Positions 31,911 to 33,440 of a stretch of DNA of 33,440 nucleotides are shown here, piece by piece. Location of the stretch: assembly GCA_025055255.1 (NCBI GenBank), contig JANWYI010000033.1, positions 1 through 33,440 of the forward strand, in the 5' to 3' direction. The position numbers were made by a program, and so were the translations under genes. How positions within the stretch are numbered: the stretch's first letter is position 1; the number at the start of each line of letters is the position of its first letter. Under the pieces are notes generated by a model. It did no database searches. It was not told the DNA's origin and saw only the letters and a list, made by a program, of their open reading frames with translations. The DNA is from Anaerolineae bacterium. Its GTDB lineage: Bacteria > Chloroflexota > Anaerolineae > Aggregatilineales > UBA2796.

Positions 31911-33440
31911 GTGATCCCGATACAACGTCCCGGCATGAACGACTTCTATCACGTGCAGGATGCTGAGCCAGACTCCGACGGCTTGATCGAAGTGCCGCTC
32001 ATCCCTCTGCGCGACCTTATCCTGTATCCCAACATGGTCACGCCGCTGTTTGTCGGACGTGATCGGTCTCTTGCAGCAATCTCCGCGGCGCAGAGTCGAG
32101 GACAGACTATCATTGGCGTCGGTCAGCGTGATCCCAATCAGCCTGACCCGCGCCCTGAAGACTTGTTTGAGTATGGCACAGAAATGGCGCTTGGTCGGCT
32201 GCTGCGCATGCCTGACGGCACAATGAGCGTGTTGGCACAAGGGCGCCGCCGTGTGCAGATCGTCGAGTATGTGCAAACAGAGCCGTATTATCGGGTCAAA
32301 GCGCGCCCGATTATTGAGGTAGCACAACGGACGCGCGAGACTGAGGCGCTCATGCGCGCTGTGCTTACGCTCTTCGAGAAATGCGTCCAGCTGAACCGCA
32401 ATCTGCCTGATGAGGCATACATCTATGCTATGAACATTGAAGAGCCAGGCTGGCTGGCAGACCTAGTCGTCTCCACGCTTGACCTGAGCCTTGAAGAGCG
32501 CCAAGCCATGCTAGAAAGCACGGACCCTGTTGAGCGCTTGCAGCGTGTCAGCGTCTTGCTTGGGCGCGAGCTGGACGTGCTTGAGATCGAAGAGCATATC
32601 AACGCACAAGTTCAGCAAGAGGTGGATCGCAATCAGCGTGAGGCGTATCTGCGCGAGCAAATGCGCATCATCCAGAATGAACTCGGCGAAGGCGATCCAT
32701 TCCAGCAAGAGCTAGAAGAGCTGCGCGAGCGCATTGAAGCGGCGCGAATGCCAGAGGAAGTTGCTCAAAAGGCACACAAAGAACTGGATCGGCTTGCGGC
32801 TATGCCGCCTATGGCGCCTGAAGTCGGCATTATCCGCACGTACCTCGACTGGTTGCTAGAGCTGCCGTGGTGGCAGACGACTGAGGACAACCTTGACCTT
32901 GAACACGCCGAGCGTGTGCTGGAGGAAGATCACTTCGGCTTGACGAAGGCAAAAGAGCGCATTCTAGAACACATCGCAGTGCGCAAACTAGCGCCTGACA
33001 AGATGAAAAGTCCGATCCTCTGCTTTGTCGGTCCGCCCGGCACAGGCAAGACGTCGCTTGGGCGCAGCATTGCTAAAGCGCTCGGACGACAATTTGTGCG
33101 CGTTAGCTTAGGTGGCGTGCGCGACGAGGCAGAAATTCGCGGACATCGGCGCACATACATCGGCGCGCTGCCTGGGCGCATCATCCAGACCATGCGGCGC
33201 GCAGGCACGCTCAATCCTGTCTTCATGCTAGATGAAATTGACAAGCTCGGTCAGGACTTTCGCGGTGATCCGTCTGCAGCGCTTCTCGAAGTGCTCGATC
33301 CTGAGCAGAATCATGCCTTCAGCGACCACTACCTTGACGTGCCATATGATCTCTCAAAGGTCATGTTCATCACAACAGCGAACTCGCTGCATCCGTTGCC
33401 GTCTGCCTTGCTGGATCGCCTTGAGGTGATTGAGTTCAGT
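31911..33440 (+). CDS. lon: ATP-dependent protease La (Lon), 5' part (cut by window end)
   Basis: 510 codons are visible and the frame is open at the last base. GTG at 31911 is chosen because GAGGAA (31897-31902) lies 8 bases upstream. The N-terminal substrate-binding domain runs from [20 protein letters not shown] (residues 27-46) to about 215, followed by the coiled-coil segment ([20 protein letters not shown]). The AAA+ module has Walker [10 protein letters not shown] (374-382), the Lon-specific [20 protein letters not shown] and Walker B VFMLDEID (437-444). The sensor region FITTANS and the arginine finger LLDRLEVIE follow. The catalytic Ser-Lys protease domain lies beyond the window. Lon degrades misfolded and regulatory proteins in the cytosol. 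Confidence 0.97.
   Translation, partial: MIPIQRPGMNDFYHVQDAEPDSDGLIEVPLIPLRDLILYPNMVTPLFVGRDRSLAAISAAQSRGQTIIGVGQRDPNQPDPRPEDLFEYGTEMALGRLLRMPDGTMSVLAQGRRRVQIVEYVQTEPYYRVKARPIIEVAQRTRETEALMRAVLTLFEKCVQLNRNLPDEAYIYAMNIEEPGWLADLVVSTLDLSLEERQAMLESTDPVERLQRVSVLLGRELDVLEIEEHINAQVQQEVDRNQREAYLREQMRIIQNELGEGDPFQQELEELRERIEAARMPEEVAQKAHKELDRLAAMPPMAPEVGIIRTYLDWLLELPWWQTTEDNLDLEHAERVLEEDHFGLTKAKERILEHIAVRKLAPDKMKSPILCFVGPPGTGKTSLGRSIAKALGRQFVRVSLGGVRDEAEIRGHRRTYIGALPGRIIQTMRRAGTLNPVFMLDEIDKLGQDFRGDPSAALLEVLDPEQNHAFSDHYLDVPYDLSKVMFITTANSLHPLPSALLDRLEVIEFS

Overview
This window is 33.4 kb of moderately GC-rich bacterial chromosome. It holds about 22 protein-coding genes, packed closely on both strands, and no RNA genes, insertion sequences or CRISPR arrays that I could see. 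The best lineage guess is Chloroflexota (Anaerolineae or Thermomicrobia-like). The basis is an F420 cluster with a stand-alone nitroreductase beside cofD and cofC, Pro/Thr/Ala/Glu-rich low-complexity tracts in exported proteins, and separate secD and secF genes. This is an inference from gene content; no rRNA is present.

Layout. 1-1520 (+): the end of a TPR protein, then a membrane-anchored beta-propeller protein. 1598-13190 (-): in transcription order, an ftsK gene with very large FG-rich linkers, an M1-type metallopeptidase overlapping its end, a 795-residue protein of unknown function, and pyruvate phosphate dikinase (ppdK) behind a regulatory region with three CRP-like half-sites. 13315-14241 (-): a free-standing CHAT (caspase-like) protease with an N-terminal helical, effector-associated-domain-like module, with its own promoter and terminator. 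14343-16494 (-): the nitroreductase-cofD-cofC operon for coenzyme F420. 16548-17744 (-): an ATP-grasp-like enzyme, divergent from a two-domain solute-binding protein (17926-19908, +), which is followed by a STAS-like protein. 20598-23789 (-): a small secreted protein, secD and secF. 24016-26019 (+): a KimA/APC-type transporter. 26053-30269 (-): a four-gene surface-glycan operon (AXE1 esterase, SGNH hydrolase, GT4 glycosyltransferase, polyprenyl-phosphate sugar-phosphate transferase). 30502-33440 (+): folC and the first 510 codons of lon, cut by the window edge.

The most interesting signals are these. (1) GGCC is almost absent: I found three copies in 33.4 kb, and two of them lie in the CHAT gene, which suggests that gene arrived more recently. 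(2) The CHAT protein itself is a candidate piece of a conflict or regulated cell death system. (3) FtsK carries about two dozen Phe-Gly motifs in disordered linkers, resembling nucleoporin FG repeats. (4) The 795-residue protein of unknown function has an HxxxD motif and a downstream VND motif arranged as in CoA-dependent acyltransferases. (5) Several promoter architectures are readable directly, including a possible leaderless start for the GT4 gene and an activator-type promoter for ppdK.
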